From Parageobacillus thermantarcticus (lineage in GTDB: Bacteria; Bacillota; Bacilli; Bacillales; Anoxybacillaceae), in contig NZ_FOJS01000021.1 in the NCBI RefSeq assembly GCF_900111865.1, forward strand, positions 1-52,362: 52,362 nt of DNA, written 5' to 3'. The translations under genes were made by a program, and so were the position numbers. The notes under the pieces are model-generated. The model had not been told where the DNA came from, did not search any database, and saw nothing but the letters and a program-made list of their open reading frames with translations. Below are positions 9,989 to 19,551 of the stretch, piece after piece (position 1 is the stretch's first letter; each line of letters starts with the position of its first letter).

Positions 9989-10765
9989 TCATTGTTTTTT
10001 ATCAACGTTTTTTTCGTATAAAATTTTCAAGCCCGTTAATGTCAAAAATGGATCGACAATATCAATGACATCCGATTCGCTGGCAATTAACGAAGCCAAT
10101 CCTCCCGTCGCTATCACTTTTGGCGGGACAGGGCTTTTTGCTTTCATCCGCGAGACAATGCCTTCCACCTGCCCGACATATCCGTATAAAATCCCAGCTT
10201 GCATCGCGCTAACGGTATTTTTTCCGATAATATCATCCGGTCGGGCGATTTCAATACGCGGCAATTTCGCGGCTCGTGCAAACAGCGCCTCCGTGGAAAT
10301 CATAATCCCCGGGGCGATCGCCCCTCCCATATATTGTTTATGTTCGTTAATATAACAATACGTTGTCGCCGTACCAAAATCGACAATGATGAGCGGGCTG
10401 CCATATAAATGAATGCCGGCAACCGCGTTGACGATTCGGTCCGCACCTACTTCCCGCGGGTTATCGTATTTAATGTCAAGGCCTGTTTTAATCCCTGGAC
10501 CGACGATAATCGGCTTAATATGAAAATATTTTAAACACATTCGCTCAAGCGCAAACATAATCGGCGGCACAACCGAGGAAATAATAATGCCATCAATATC
10601 GGAAAACTGAAGCCCGACGTGGTTCAATAACGCCTTGATCGTCATGCCGTATTCATCTTCCGTTTTGCCGCGGCTCGTTTCGATGCGCCAATGATGTTTT
10701 AATTCGTCTCCATCATATACCCCTAATACCGTATTTGTATTGCCGACGTCTAAGACAAAAATCAT
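9989..10765 (-). CDS. coaX: Type III pantothenate kinase
   Basis: First step of coenzyme A synthesis, phosphorylation of pantothenate. The 258-aa product shows the N-terminal P-loop-like [14 protein letters not shown] of the ASKHA fold, the [12 protein letters not shown] segment, [12 protein letters not shown], and GGAIAPGI, all typical of CoaX. The start at 10765 follows GGGG at 8-nt spacing; an upstream in-frame extension to 10789 lacks a site. It pairs with hslO in one short operon. Confidence 0.96.
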   Translation of the reverse strand: MIFVLDVGNTNTVLGVYDGDELKHHWRIETSRGKTEDEYGMTIKALLNHVGLQFSDIDGIIISSVVPPIMFALERMCLKYFHIKPIIVGPGIKTGLDIKYDNPREVGADRIVNAVAGIHLYGSPLIIVDFGTATTYCYINEHKQYMGGAIAPGIMISTEALFARAAKLPRIEIARPDDIIGKNTVSAMQAGILYGYVGQVEGIVSRMKAKSPVPPKVIATGGLASLIASESDVIDIVDPFLTLTGLKILYEKNVDKKQ

Positions 10766-10830
10766 CGTTTCATCCCCACTTTTCACCATTGTTACTTCCT
10801 ACATCATACCATATCTTGTCGCTTATCTGA

Positions 10831-10863
10831 TAAAAAAAGATGCCCCTTATAAAGAGACATCTT
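10831..10863 (-). terminator. Terminator at the end of ftsH
   Basis: An 8-bp stem AAGATGTC/GGCATCTT with one wobble (10856-10863 with 10838-10845) is followed on the minus strand by TTTTTTTA. The stem begins inside the ftsH stop codon. Confidence 0.88.
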
Positions 10864-12778
10864 ACTCATCTTTCTTTTGAATATTTATTTTTACATCATT
10901 GTCGTGATCGCCATTATCGTTATTATTATTGTCATTATCATTATTTGCATCGCGGTTTGGCAATGTTCCGTGTTCAAATAAATGTTTAATTTGTTCCGCA
11001 TCCAACGTTTCCACTTCCAAAAGCGTAGTGGCGATTAACTCAAGTTTGTCTCTATATTGCGTTAAAATATTTTTCGCTTTTTCATAACATTCCTTAATGA
11101 TCCGCTGAATTTCCAAATCGATTTCATACGCGATTTTATCGCTGTAATTTTGCTCATTGTGCAAGTCGCGACCTAAAAATATTTGCCCGCTCGGCTGCCC
11201 AAATTGCAGCGGTCCAAGCTTCTCGCTCATTCCAAACTCGGTCACCATGCGGCGAGCAATGTTCGTCGCGCGTTGAAAGTCGTTATGCGCCCCTGTGCTA
11301 ACTTCGTTAAACACGATTTCTTCCGCGACGCGACCGCCTAATAGACCGGTAATTTTGTCCATTAGCTCCGGCTTTGTCATAAAATAACGATCTTCTTTCG
11401 GAAGCATCACCGCATAGCCTCCCGCTTGGCCACGCGGAACGATCGTCACTTTATGCACCATTTCCGCGTCATCGAGCACCATGCCAATAACGGTATGCCC
11501 CGCTTCATGGTATGCAACAATGCGCCGCTCTTTTTCCGAGATAACGCGGCTTTTCTTTGCTGGTCCGGCAATGACGCGGTCTGTCGCCTCATCAATGTCG
11601 CTCATGTCAATTTTCTTTTTATTTCGTCGCGCCGCAACAAGCGCCGCCTCGTTCAGCAAGTTTTCCAAATCCGCCCCGGAAAAGCCCGGCGTACGCATCG
11701 CGATCGTTTTTAAATCAACGGACTCGTCGAGCGGCTTATTGCGAGCATGTACGCGCAATACCGCTTCACGGCCTTTCACGTCCGGACGGTCCACCGTAAT
11801 TTGCCGGTCAAAACGGCCTGGCCGCAACAACGCTGGGTCTAAAATATCCGGGCGGTTTGTCGCCGCGATAATAATAATTCCTTCATTGCCGCTGAAACCA
11901 TCCATTTCCACAAGCAATTGGTTGAGCGTTTGTTCGCGTTCATCATGTCCGCCGCCAAGACCTGCGCCGCGTTGCCGGCCAACCGCGTCAATTTCGTCAA
12001 TAAAAATGATACAAGGCGCGTTCTTTTTCGCTGTTTCAAACAAGTCCCGTACACGCGATGCACCGACACCGACGAACATTTCTACGAAATCCGAACCGCT
12101 GATCGAGAAAAACGGCACGCCAGCTTCTCCAGCAACCGCGCGCGCGAGCAACGTTTTCCCCGTTCCAGGAGGCCCAACAAGAAGCACTCCTTTTGGAATG
12201 CGGGCACCGAGTTCGACAAACTTCCGCGGGTCTTTTAAAAACTCAACAATTTCGATAAGCTCTTGTTTTTCTTCGTCAGCGCCAGCAACATCGCGGAAAC
12301 GAACTTTTCTTTTGTCGTCCGTGTATAATTTCGCCCGGCTTTTCCCAAAGTTCATTACCCGGCTGCCGCCGCCTTGTGCTTGATTCAACAAGAAGAAAAA
12401 CAAGATAAAAATAATCACAAACGGGATGATCGAAGTGAAAAAGGTAACCCATCCGCTCGTCTCATCCGCTGGCATTACTTCTACTCTCGTCCGCTTCGCT
12501 GCAGCATCAATGCGATTCAATACCGTATCACTGTTCATGACATAAGTGGAAAAGTATTGATCCTCGCTGTACGATTTGAGCTGCCCTCTTATTTCATATA
12601 CGCCGCGCTCCGGCTTCATGGAAAACGACTTTACATCGCCATTTTCTAAATGGGTCATAAACGCATCGTATGTCATCGGTTCCGTTCGCTGATTGCTTCC
12701 GTTGAAGAAGCTAACCACGCCGATGACGACGAGAAAAATCAATAAATAAAATATTGTATTTCGGAAGATCCGATTCAT
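10862..12778 (-). CDS. ftsH: ATP-dependent zinc metalloprotease FtsH, Asn/Asp-rich tail
   Basis: Membrane-anchored AAA+ protease that degrades membrane and regulatory proteins. The 638-aa product has two N-terminal membrane segments (about 8-25 and 112-131) around an external domain. Then come Walker A GPPGTGKT (202-209), Walker B CIIFIDE (256-262), the AAA second region of homology (LRPGRFDRQ), and the zinc site HEAGH (424-428). The last ~30 residues are an odd low-complexity run of Asn and Asp, encoded by AAT/AAC/GAT repeats. AGGAGG lies before the ATG and a plausible promoter upstream. It ends the spoIIE-tilS-hpt-ftsH block. In B. subtilis FtsH is also needed for sporulation. Confidence 0.98.
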   Translation of the reverse strand: MNRIFRNTIFYLLIFLVVIGVVSFFNGSNQRTEPMTYDAFMTHLENGDVKSFSMKPERGVYEIRGQLKSYSEDQYFSTYVMNSDTVLNRIDAAAKRTRVEVMPADETSGWVTFFTSIIPFVIIFILFFFLLNQAQGGGSRVMNFGKSRAKLYTDDKRKVRFRDVAGADEEKQELIEIVEFLKDPRKFVELGARIPKGVLLVGPPGTGKTLLARAVAGEAGVPFFSISGSDFVEMFVGVGASRVRDLFETAKKNAPCIIFIDEIDAVGRQRGAGLGGGHDEREQTLNQLLVEMDGFSGNEGIIIIAATNRPDILDPALLRPGRFDRQITVDRPDVKGREAVLRVHARNKPLDESVDLKTIAMRTPGFSGADLENLLNEAALVAARRNKKKIDMSDIDEATDRVIAGPAKKSRVISEKERRIVAYHEAGHTVIGMVLDDAEMVHKVTIVPRGQAGGYAVMLPKEDRYFMTKPELMDKITGLLGGRVAEEIVFNEVSTGAHNDFQRATNIARRMVTEFGMSEKLGPLQFGQPSGQIFLGRDLHNEQNYSDKIAYEIDLEIQRIIKECYEKAKNILTQYRDKLELIATTLLEVETLDAEQIKHLFEHGTLPNRDANNDNDNNNNDNGDHDNDVKINIQKKDE

Positions 12779-12819
12779 TTCTTGCCTCCTCCCATATGAA
12801 ACACACTATAGTCAATAGT

Positions 12820-12848
12820 ATCATAGAAAATTGGATAAATACAAACAA
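12820..12848 (-). promoter_or_regulatory. ftsH promoter (sigma-A)
   Basis: Minus strand: -35 TTGTTT (12843-12848), 17-nt spacer, -10 TATGAT (12820-12825). It lies between the hpt stop and ftsH. No hairpin terminator for hpt is visible, so read-through may add to it. Confidence 0.6.
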
Positions 12849-12873
12849 TTCGTTAGCGGCTTGAAAAGCAAAT

Positions 12874-13419
12874 TTATTTATTGTACACTTCCGGTTTCAA
12901 CACTCCGATATAAGGAAGATTACGGTATTTTTCACCATAGTCTAAGCCATAACCGACGACAAACTCGTCAGGGACAATAAACCCGGTATAATCTGCTTGA
13001 ATGTTCGTTTTACGCCCTGAAGGTTTATCTAATAACGTCACGATTTTAATGGAGTTGGCTTTTCGGTAACGGAATAAATCGACCAAATAGCTTAACGTTA
13101 AGCCACTGTCAATAATATCTTCAATAATTAAAATATCGCGCCCTTCCACCGAAGTATTCAAATCCTTTAAAATTTTCACTTCGCCAGATGATACCGTCGC
13201 ATTCCCGTAACTCGATACATCCATAAAATCCATTTCCAAATATGTATCGATATGCTTTAACAAGTCCGCCATAAACGGCATTGCCCCTTTTAATACGCCG
13301 ACCGCCAACGGAAAACGACCCTCATATTCTTCTGTCAACAGTTTGCCTAATTCCTTGACTTTTTCCTGAATCTGTTGTTCAGTAATTAATATTTTTTGAA
13401 TGTCGTCTTTCATCCCCAT
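12874..13419 (-). CDS. hpt: Hypoxanthine-guanine phosphoribosyltransferase
   Basis: Purine salvage: makes IMP and GMP from hypoxanthine or guanine and PRPP. The 181-aa product carries the PRPP-binding signature [18 protein letters not shown], the flexible-loop region [11 protein letters not shown], and the purine-binding [19 protein letters not shown]. The ATG at 13419 is chosen for AGGAGG 7 nt upstream; the open frame extends back to 13485 inside tilS. The B. subtilis tilS and hprT products have been reported to act together in controlling ftsH, and the same gene order is kept here. Confidence 0.97.
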   Translation of the reverse strand: MGMKDDIQKILITEQQIQEKVKELGKLLTEEYEGRFPLAVGVLKGAMPFMADLLKHIDTYLEMDFMDVSSYGNATVSSGEVKILKDLNTSVEGRDILIIEDIIDSGLTLSYLVDLFRYRKANSIKIVTLLDKPSGRKTNIQADYTGFIVPDEFVVGYGLDYGEKYRNLPYIGVLKPEVYNK

Positions 13420-13438
13420 CTTTTTTCCTCCTAGCTGT

Positions 13439-14827
13439 TCATTGCTCTTTATAGTGTAATACAATATAGCGCGCTTTTGTAACATCTATTGCCTCAAAAT
13501 TTGATTTTTTTAACTTTGGAACCCATAAAATATTTCCTTCCCCGTCTTCGACGATTGGCCAGCGGTCTCTTTCGTATAAAGGGATTTTCGCTTCGATGAA
13601 AATTTCCTTAATTTTCTTCGTCCCCTTTGTTCCTTTCAACGTCATTCGATCACCAACGCGGCGTGTTCGCACCCGTAACGGAAAACGAACCGTTTCCGGA
13701 TCAATAATGAACACATCGTTTCCTCTCCGTTCTTTCGGATAGTGTTCCCAAATTTCACTAATGATTACATGATCGTTTGGGAGGGGCAATATAGCTGGAA
13801 CGTCGAGTTCGAACATATAACTCACATCTTCTTTTTCTTCGCGAAATGTAAACAAGCAACAGTCATAAGAACGAACCACTTTCAAGCCGCGCGGAAAGTC
13901 TAACCTTCCGGAGGGATGGTTGCGATTTAAAAACGCCAATAAATTATGGATATGTATAGAAGAAAGGGAAGAAGGGATTTCCTTATAAAGATAGTTCAAT
14001 ATTAGTTGAATCCCTCTTCTTTGTAAAGGCTTTGGCATCGCCTGAAACGGCTCAATCTTTAACGCAACTGCATCATCTTGTTTTTTCATTACCTTATTCA
14101 TTGCGTCTTTCGCCAATTCCTCTAAAAATAACTCATCTTCCATCGCCATTTCGCTATACGATTGAAACCGCTCGTGAAGACGCGGGTTTTCTTTTTTTAA
14201 AAACGGGATGACATGATGGCGAAACCGATTTCTCGTATAATCGTCTTTATCATTGCTAGCGTCATGACGCGGCGTAATGTGATGTTTTTGACAATACGCA
14301 TCAATATGGGCGCGGCTGACCGCCAAAAATGGGCGGATAATATATCCTCCGTGAAACGGACGCTTTGCCGGAATACCGGCATAGCCTTTGCTAGTGCTGC
14401 CGCGCACAAGCCGCATTAAAATCGTTTCGACTTGGTCATCACCATGATGGCCTAAAGCTAAATAATTTGCTTTATATTTTTCCATCAGTTCACCGAAAAA
14501 ACGGTAACGGCATTGGCGCGCTGCCTCCTGCACACCTAATTTAAACTGGCGCTGAAATGCGGGAACATCAATTTGCACCGCCTCACATATAATACCGCGC
14601 GCTTGGCAAAAATGTTTCACAAAATTCATATCTTCTTCCGACTGTTTCCCGCGAAACATATGATCGACATGAGCGGCGATCAACGTGATATTCCATTTTT
14701 GCCGAATCGACCAAAAAAAATGTAATAACGCCAGCGAATCGGGGCCTCCCGATACCCCAACAATGACCGTTGCATTCGGTGTGAGCAGCTTATGCTTTTT
14801 GATAAATTCGCAAACTTCCGCAATCAT
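13439..14827 (-). CDS. tilS: tRNA(Ile)-lysidine synthetase
   Basis: Modifies C34 of the CAU-anticodon tRNA-Ile to lysidine, which switches its identity from Met to Ile. The 462-aa product has the PP-loop motif [11 protein letters not shown] near residue 25, the [18 protein letters not shown] segment near residue 125, a middle domain, and the C-terminal TilS domain ([29 protein letters not shown]). ATG at 14827 with AGAGGG upstream and its own promoter. It is 19 nt upstream of hpt. Confidence 0.96.
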   Translation of the reverse strand: MIAEVCEFIKKHKLLTPNATVIVGVSGGPDSLALLHFFWSIRQKWNITLIAAHVDHMFRGKQSEEDMNFVKHFCQARGIICEAVQIDVPAFQRQFKLGVQEAARQCRYRFFGELMEKYKANYLALGHHGDDQVETILMRLVRGSTSKGYAGIPAKRPFHGGYIIRPFLAVSRAHIDAYCQKHHITPRHDASNDKDDYTRNRFRHHVIPFLKKENPRLHERFQSYSEMAMEDELFLEELAKDAMNKVMKKQDDAVALKIEPFQAMPKPLQRRGIQLILNYLYKEIPSSLSSIHIHNLLAFLNRNHPSGRLDFPRGLKVVRSYDCCLFTFREEKEDVSYMFELDVPAILPLPNDHVIISEIWEHYPKERRGNDVFIIDPETVRFPLRVRTRRVGDRMTLKGTKGTKKIKEIFIEAKIPLYERDRWPIVEDGEGNILWVPKLKKSNFEAIDVTKARYIVLHYKEQ

Positions 14828-14866
14828 TCGGAGAAACCCTCTTTTATCACGTAATTTCTCATTTTC

Positions 14867-14895
14867 ATCGTACCATTATTACAATATTTTCTCAA
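14867..14895 (-). promoter_or_regulatory. tilS promoter (sigma-A)
   Basis: Minus strand: -35 TTGAGA (14890-14895), 17-nt spacer, -10 TACGAT (14867-14872), about 40 nt before the tilS start. Confidence 0.7.
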
Positions 14896-14948
14896 AAATC
14901 CCGCCCATTATTTTATCAATAAATAGGCGCTATAGCGACAAAAATTTG

Positions 14949-15926
14949 TCAAGGAAGTATTTGATGATATACATATATTGCATAAGCGCATAAAAGTACG
15001 GCAATGATCAGCGCCGTTTCCACCACGCTCTTTGCTTTTCCGCGTTTTCTTTTTTTGCTTCGTTGTGATTTCTGAGTTGTTTTTTTGGAAGCGCGCTGCT
15101 TGGAATGGGAATGAGCAGAACGATGAATAGTAGCCAACAAGTCTTGCTTCATTTCGGAAGCTCTTTTATACTTCCCGTCAATCGCCTTCATTAATACCGC
15201 CTGATATTTTCGTAGCATCCCATCTGCTTGAATGATGGAAATGAGCTGATGCCGCCCATCTCCCTTCCGTTCCAACTTGATCGGGCAGCAAGACTGGATC
15301 ATAATCATCGCCACCGCAAACAAATCATATGAAGGTTCTGCTTTTCGTGATCCTAACCCCCAGTAGCCGCGATCGTAAAGTTCGGTAAACTCTTTAATCG
15401 CTCTTCCTTGTAACGTTGTCCCTCCTACATCAAGAAGGCGGACCGTCGGCGGCGGACCTGCGACCAACAAATTTTCCGGCTTCAAATCGCCAAATACCCA
15501 TCCTTCTTGATGAAGTTTGTCGAGCGCGGATAAAAGCTGCAACAAAAGAATGACGATCCACTCTTTTCCGCGTTTACGGATAAATGTGGAAAAATCTTCC
15601 CCTTTTATATATTCCATCACGTAAAAAGGAATATGTTTCTTCATCAAAGGAGTTACCCAGTCATCGACATCTAGCAAAGAAGGTCCAAGGGCGACTCCTT
15701 GGACCTTGGAAAACCGACGTAATACATTGACTTCCGATGTGACCGCTTCGCTATTATCGCTCAACTTTAACGCGACAATCCCTTTCATGCTTTCCGCCAA
15801 ATAAACGACCCCATTTGCTCCATGTCCAAGCGGTTTTAACAGCTTGTACGACTGATGATGCCACTTTCCAGTAACGACCGTCCCGGCCCGAAGGTTACAT
15901 AGACCCTTCAAAGTATGATTCATCAT
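14949..15926 (-). CDS. yabT: Membrane-anchored Hanks-type Ser/Thr kinase (YabT)
   Basis: The 325-aa product has an N-terminal kinase domain, a strongly basic stretch (about 280-300, rich in Lys/Arg) and one C-terminal membrane helix (about 301-320). It has no external sensor domain. Kinase landmarks are the Gly loop GHGANG (35-40), VALKLS with the ATP Lys (54), and the catalytic loop FGDLKPEN (145-152). The catalytic loop has Phe-Gly before the Asp instead of His-Arg, and the Mg loop reads DVGG rather than DFG. In B. subtilis YabT uses the basic region to bind DNA and phosphorylates RecA during sporulation; a similar role is inferred here. The start overlaps yabS by 32 nt. Confidence 0.93.
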   Translation of the reverse strand: MMNHTLKGLCNLRAGTVVTGKWHHQSYKLLKPLGHGANGVVYLAESMKGIVALKLSDNSEAVTSEVNVLRRFSKVQGVALGPSLLDVDDWVTPLMKKHIPFYVMEYIKGEDFSTFIRKRGKEWIVILLLQLLSALDKLHQEGWVFGDLKPENLLVAGPPPTVRLLDVGGTTLQGRAIKEFTELYDRGYWGLGSRKAEPSYDLFAVAMIMIQSCCPIKLERKGDGRHQLISIIQADGMLRKYQAVLMKAIDGKYKRASEMKQDLLATIHRSAHSHSKQRASKKTTQKSQRSKKRKRGKAKSVVETALIIAVLLCAYAIYVYHQILP

Positions 15927-16629
15927 CGCGGATCAGACTCCTTAATGAGCGCTTTCTCTCAAAATACGTTAGTGCTTCGCGCAAGGCTGGTCCAGTCGGT
16001 GTCAAGCCTCCCGATGTCAATTTTGGAAAAACGGTGGAAAGCTCCTCCATTTTCGGCGTCCAATCTACAATTTTTTCGACATTTCCTCGTTTTCCCGGAA
16101 ATACAAATACAGCAAAACGATTATCGCCGATGCGCGCATTAAGGCTAAGGGACAAATCAAGCAGCGCCTCTTTCACCGTCGGTAGTTTCGTTTTCATACT
16201 TCCGCTCGTATCTATTAATATTAAAACTTCTAATTCCACCGTTTCCCCAAGTTCATCGACGACTTCCATCACCTCACCTCGTTTTTCCGGGGGCAAATCT
16301 TCAAGCGACACGTCCGGTCCTAATATTTGCTTCAATTCTTTGTTCACGACACCTTGAAGCGTTTGCGTCATCGCTTTCCTCGTCACCATTTGCACCGTTT
16401 GAGACAGCTGTTTTGCATAGACGACTTGGCTAATTCCACCTCCCGATAAAGCGATCCCTTCAATTTCACGCAACCCGCTTTCATCAATCGTATCTTGGTC
16501 GAGAACACCGATTACATTCACCGTAATCCCTTGTTCTTTCGCCAAAGCAGCCATCGCAATCGGATCTTCGCCATGATTGGAACACCCATCCGTAATCAGT
16601 AAAATTTGTCGTAATGTTCCTTTGCGCAT
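15895..16629 (-). CDS. yabS: VWA-domain protein (YabS-like)
   Basis: This 244-aa protein has a clear metal-ion-dependent adhesion site, LEVLILIDTSGSMKTKLP (about residue 135). SLSLNARIGDNRFAVFVFP and a TPTGPALREAL segment follow, as in von Willebrand A domains. The N-terminal part (QILLITDGCSNHGEDP) looks like the C-terminal half of another VWA domain. No signal peptide or membrane helix is evident. It is cotranscribed with yabT, downstream of spoIIE. The function is unknown, and its sporulation link is by location only. AGGAGGGG lies before the ATG. Confidence 0.88.
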   Translation of the reverse strand: MRKGTLRQILLITDGCSNHGEDPIAMAALAKEQGITVNVIGVLDQDTIDESGLREIEGIALSGGGISQVVYAKQLSQTVQMVTRKAMTQTLQGVVNKELKQILGPDVSLEDLPPEKRGEVMEVVDELGETVELEVLILIDTSGSMKTKLPTVKEALLDLSLSLNARIGDNRFAVFVFPGKRGNVEKIVDWTPKMEELSTVFPKLTSGGLTPTGPALREALTYFERKRSLRSLIRDDESYFEGSM

Positions 16630-16691
16630 GTTTTCATCCCCTCCTCAGCTAATGTATTACAAGCATCGCCGGAGGATAGGGATTTTATACA

Positions 16692-19169
16692 CTATTGCGC
16701 TTTTTTTGTATACATATAGGCCGGAATCGTCGCCCATTTTGGCGTATTATGCTTAATTTTTGCGACGACTACCGTCATGTCGTCTTCAATTCTTCCAGAA
16801 CGGCTGCGGATGACTTCTTCCATGATTAAATCCGCTACTGCCTGCGGGTCGTTCGTTTTCAATTCTTTAATTTTTCGCTTCATCCATACGTCGTGATTTT
16901 CCACGTGCGGCGGCCCCTCGAACACCCCATCGCTCATCATAATAAGCAAATCACCCGCTTTTAATTGTTCACTGACAATCTCAAATTCTGCTTCTTTAAT
17001 AATGCCGATTGGCAAATTGCTCGCCTCGATTTTCATGACTTTATCCCCACGCTTAACAAAGCTCGGCGTGGAACCGATTTTTAAAAACTTTGTCACAGCA
17101 TTTTGCAAATCAATAATGGCTAAATCTAGTGTAGAAAACATATCTTCTGTCGTTCGCAACGACAAAATAGAATTAACGGATTTAATGGCGATCGATTCAT
17201 CCATCCCTGTTTGTAAAATCTTTTGTAAAAGACGCAGCGTTTCATTGCTTTCATGATGTGCTCGTTCTCCATTTCCCATTCCATCACTGATCGCAATCGC
17301 ATACTTTCCTGTTCCAAGTTCAATCATCGAATAGCTATCCCCTGAAACAAGCCCGCCGCCTTTCGCGGCAAACGCCACACCCGTTTCGACGACGAACGCT
17401 CTCGCCGAGCCGAATGCGACCCGGCAGTAGCCGTTCGGGTAAACGGCGCATTCTTCTCGCTTTACCACGATCGTTTCTCCCAAAATATCCGATAGCATCG
17501 GCGCAATCAATTTTTCGCATTCACCGCGGCCTTCGCAATATGGAACGCTCATTTCAATATCGATATTTCCTTTTTCCAAGCTATAAATGTCAACATGACC
17601 GATTTCAATCCCAAACTCCTGCAAGGCGTGAAAAATTTGTTCTTCCTGCAAATAATGATTTTCGCGTTCGCGCTGAATTTCCTTCGCAAAATCTTCCATC
17701 ACCTGCGAGACACCTAACAATTGTTCAGCAACTAACTTTCTGCTTTCATTCATTTGCTTGCGCACTTTGCGATTCGCTCGATAAAGCGCCACATCTTTTT
17801 CAATCATGTCGACTACTTTACCTGCTTTTACGCAATGGCGCTCCCATTCTCGCAATAGTTTGCGATTATGCTCCAATTTTCCCGCATCCGCTTCTAGCAT
17901 TATTTTCTTCATATACTCATATGTTGTATCAAAGTGGCATGACCAACATTGCTCTTTTTTAAAGCAAGTTTGGCACGTTCTCCCTGCAATGTCACTTAGA
18001 AAATAATCAATTTCTCGCTCATTGTAGTCTTCCGAGGAAGTTAAGTTTTCCGTCGAAAAGCTATTGGCTAACGCTTGAAACACGTGGGAAAATTGCGAAA
18101 CGCGCTGTGCCGTCACATCGCGAATTTTTCTGGCATATTGCTGCTGTTCATTGGCATATTCTACAGTACCGGGGATGTGTTTGGCGATCTTTTCCATTAA
18201 TGAACGAGACGTACACATAAATAAAATCATCGCCAAGCACGACTCCATCACCGTCGGAACGATTTCCGCCTTGCCGTTTCCATATAAACCGATAAGCAAC
18301 GTAGCGACAAGCAGCCCGAAAGACGCGCCGGCTTTCTTTCCTTCCTTTAGTAAACCTCCTAAAAGGCCGGCAAACGCTAACAAACTCATTTCATACAAAT
18401 TACCAACGTTCGCCAAACTTAAAATAAGCCCTGTCACTACTCCTACTGTAGAACCAATCGTCGCCCCCGCCACGAGCGCAAAAATTAACACGAGATAGCG
18501 AGACATTACATGTTCGAGCGAAAGTCCATAAAACGTCCAACCGATCATTCCCGTCAACATGGACGCAATTAAAATAATCAGTGAAATGATTTCTTCCGCG
18601 CGTAACGCTTGTTTATGTTTACGGACCGCCAGCAGCGGAATGCTTTGGATAAAAATAAGTGTCAGTACAAATGCGAGCCCTGCTTCGACAAACGCCAGCA
18701 CCGCTTCATACAACGTCTCGTTTTTTAGCAAATAACGCAAAATGAATAATTTTGCAAAAAATGATAGGAAAAATATTACAAGAGGTACGATTTTGATCGA
18801 TTCACTAAAAAACTTTCGTAAAAAGGCGTTTACAATAAGAAACCCGAATATTCCGACAAAAACAAATAACATTGTCGCAAATGATAAAGTAAGTGAACCT
18901 GCAAGTAACGCAACAAATGCTAATGCCGCTTTATCGCGGCGCAGCATGTAAACAGCGGCAAAAAACGGCAAAGCGAACGGAGTTAGTTTGGATAAAATAA
19001 GGGCTCGTCCAAGCAAAAAACCAATAATAAGAAGAAGAAATCCCTTATGAATAAATAAGTGCCCGATTCGTAATTTCACATGGCGCATCCACCGTGACAA
19101 CATAGCTTGCGTCTCGTTTATAGACACTTCCGAGATTCGGTTCATCCACCTTTTTTCTACTCTTTCCAT
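16692..19169 (-). CDS. spoIIE: Stage II sporulation protein E (PP2C phosphatase)
   Basis: Membrane phosphatase at the asymmetric septum. It dephosphorylates SpoIIAA, which frees sigma-F in the forespore, and it also binds FtsZ. The 825-aa length is nearly that of B. subtilis. About ten hydrophobic helices fill residues 40-330. A central regulatory/FtsZ-interaction region follows with a CxxC pair (ACQTC-type: TCQTC, CWSC). The C-terminal PP2C domain has metal-binding GDSYSMIELGTGKYAIAISDGMGNG and IMMSDGVFEG near the end. AAGGAG lies before the ATG. The promoter has the long spacer typical of Spo0A-activated genes. First gene of a block with yabS and yabT. Confidence 0.98.
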   Translation of the reverse strand: MERVEKRWMNRISEVSINETQAMLSRWMRHVKLRIGHLFIHKGFLLLIIGFLLGRALILSKLTPFALPFFAAVYMLRRDKAALAFVALLAGSLTLSFATMLFVFVGIFGFLIVNAFLRKFFSESIKIVPLVIFFLSFFAKLFILRYLLKNETLYEAVLAFVEAGLAFVLTLIFIQSIPLLAVRKHKQALRAEEIISLIILIASMLTGMIGWTFYGLSLEHVMSRYLVLIFALVAGATIGSTVGVVTGLILSLANVGNLYEMSLLAFAGLLGGLLKEGKKAGASFGLLVATLLIGLYGNGKAEIVPTVMESCLAMILFMCTSRSLMEKIAKHIPGTVEYANEQQQYARKIRDVTAQRVSQFSHVFQALANSFSTENLTSSEDYNEREIDYFLSDIAGRTCQTCFKKEQCWSCHFDTTYEYMKKIMLEADAGKLEHNRKLLREWERHCVKAGKVVDMIEKDVALYRANRKVRKQMNESRKLVAEQLLGVSQVMEDFAKEIQRERENHYLQEEQIFHALQEFGIEIGHVDIYSLEKGNIDIEMSVPYCEGRGECEKLIAPMLSDILGETIVVKREECAVYPNGYCRVAFGSARAFVVETGVAFAAKGGGLVSGDSYSMIELGTGKYAIAISDGMGNGERAHHESNETLRLLQKILQTGMDESIAIKSVNSILSLRTTEDMFSTLDLAIIDLQNAVTKFLKIGSTPSFVKRGDKVMKIEASNLPIGIIKEAEFEIVSEQLKAGDLLIMMSDGVFEGPPHVENHDVWMKRKIKELKTNDPQAVADLIMEEVIRSRSGRIEDDMTVVVAKIKHNTPKWATIPAYMYTKKAQ

Positions 19170-19202
19170 TCCGATCCACTCCTTTGCTTTTCTTTTGCTC
19201 CT

Positions 19203-19235
19203 ATTATATATTTTTAATTGTCAAAAATTTGTCAA
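19203..19235 (-). promoter_or_regulatory. spoIIE promoter: sigma-A hexamers 21 nt apart, 0A-like boxes
   Basis: Minus strand: -35 TTGACA (19230-19235), 21-nt spacer, -10 TATAAT (19203-19208). A second TTTGACA lies inside the spacer (TTGACA at 19219-19224). Both copies complement to TGTCAAA, one base from the Spo0A box TGTCGAA. B. subtilis spoIIE and spoIIG have the same 21-22-nt spacing and need Spo0A~P. Confidence 0.85.
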
Positions 19236-19307
19236 AAAAAGAAAAGCGATCAAAAAAACCGTTCGACGTATTTTTTGATTACATGTCATAAACTCACAAA
19301 CATATAC

Positions 19308-19347
19308 AAAAAAACGAGGATGTTTCTTTAAAGAAACATCCTCGTTT
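19308..19347 (-). terminator. Terminator after tRNA-Glu
   Basis: A 36-nt perfect palindrome (19312-19347) is followed on the minus strand by a run of Ts. It ends the tRNA unit upstream of spoIIE. Confidence 0.95.
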
Positions 19348-19349
19348 AG

Positions 19350-19421
19350 TGACCCGTACGGGATTCGAACCCGTGTTACCGCCGTGAAAGGGCGGTGTCT
19401 TAACCACTTGACCAACGGGCC
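19350..19421 (-). tRNA. tRNA-Glu, anticodon TTC
   Basis: The minus strand folds as a 72-nt tRNA: acceptor GGCCCGT with ACGGGTC (one wobble), an anticodon loop with TTC flanked by CCGCC/GGCGG, T arm GGTTCGAATCC, discriminator A. The CCA end is not encoded; CTA follows. Second gene of a two-tRNA unit. Confidence 0.97.
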
Positions 19422-19430
19422 GCTTTTTGA

Positions 19431-19504
19431 TAGCGGCGGAGGGAATCGAACCCTCGACCTCACGGGTATGAACCGTACGCTCTAGCCAGCTGAGCTACGC
19501 CGCC
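19431..19504 (-). tRNA. tRNA-Met (elongator), anticodon CAT
   Basis: A 74-nt cloverleaf on the minus strand: acceptor GGCGGCG with CGCCGCT, D arm AGCTCAGCTGGCTAGAGC, anticodon stem ACGG/CCGT around TTCATAC, T arm GGTTCGATTCC. The D-arm and T-arm text match Bacillus elongator Met; it lacks the three consecutive G-C pairs typical of initiator anticodon stems. It is not the TilS substrate by this comparison. Confidence 0.95.
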
Positions 19505-19521
19505 ACGCAACAACATTTCCT

Positions 19522-19551
19522 ATAATAATTGATCAAACATATTATTGTCAA
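19522..19551 (-). promoter_or_regulatory. Promoter of the tRNA-Met/tRNA-Glu unit
   Basis: Minus strand: -35 TTGACA (19546-19551), 18-nt spacer, -10 TATTAT (19522-19527); a 17-nt reading to TTATTA is also possible. It lies 18 nt upstream of the tRNA-Met 5' end. Confidence 0.85.

Noticed and set aside
11481-12383. Long open frame on the plus strand opposite ftsH (about 300 codons)
   Set aside because: It mirrors the strongly conserved AAA region of ftsH, has no ribosome site, and its translation is Ser/Pro/Arg-rich as expected for an antisense shadow.
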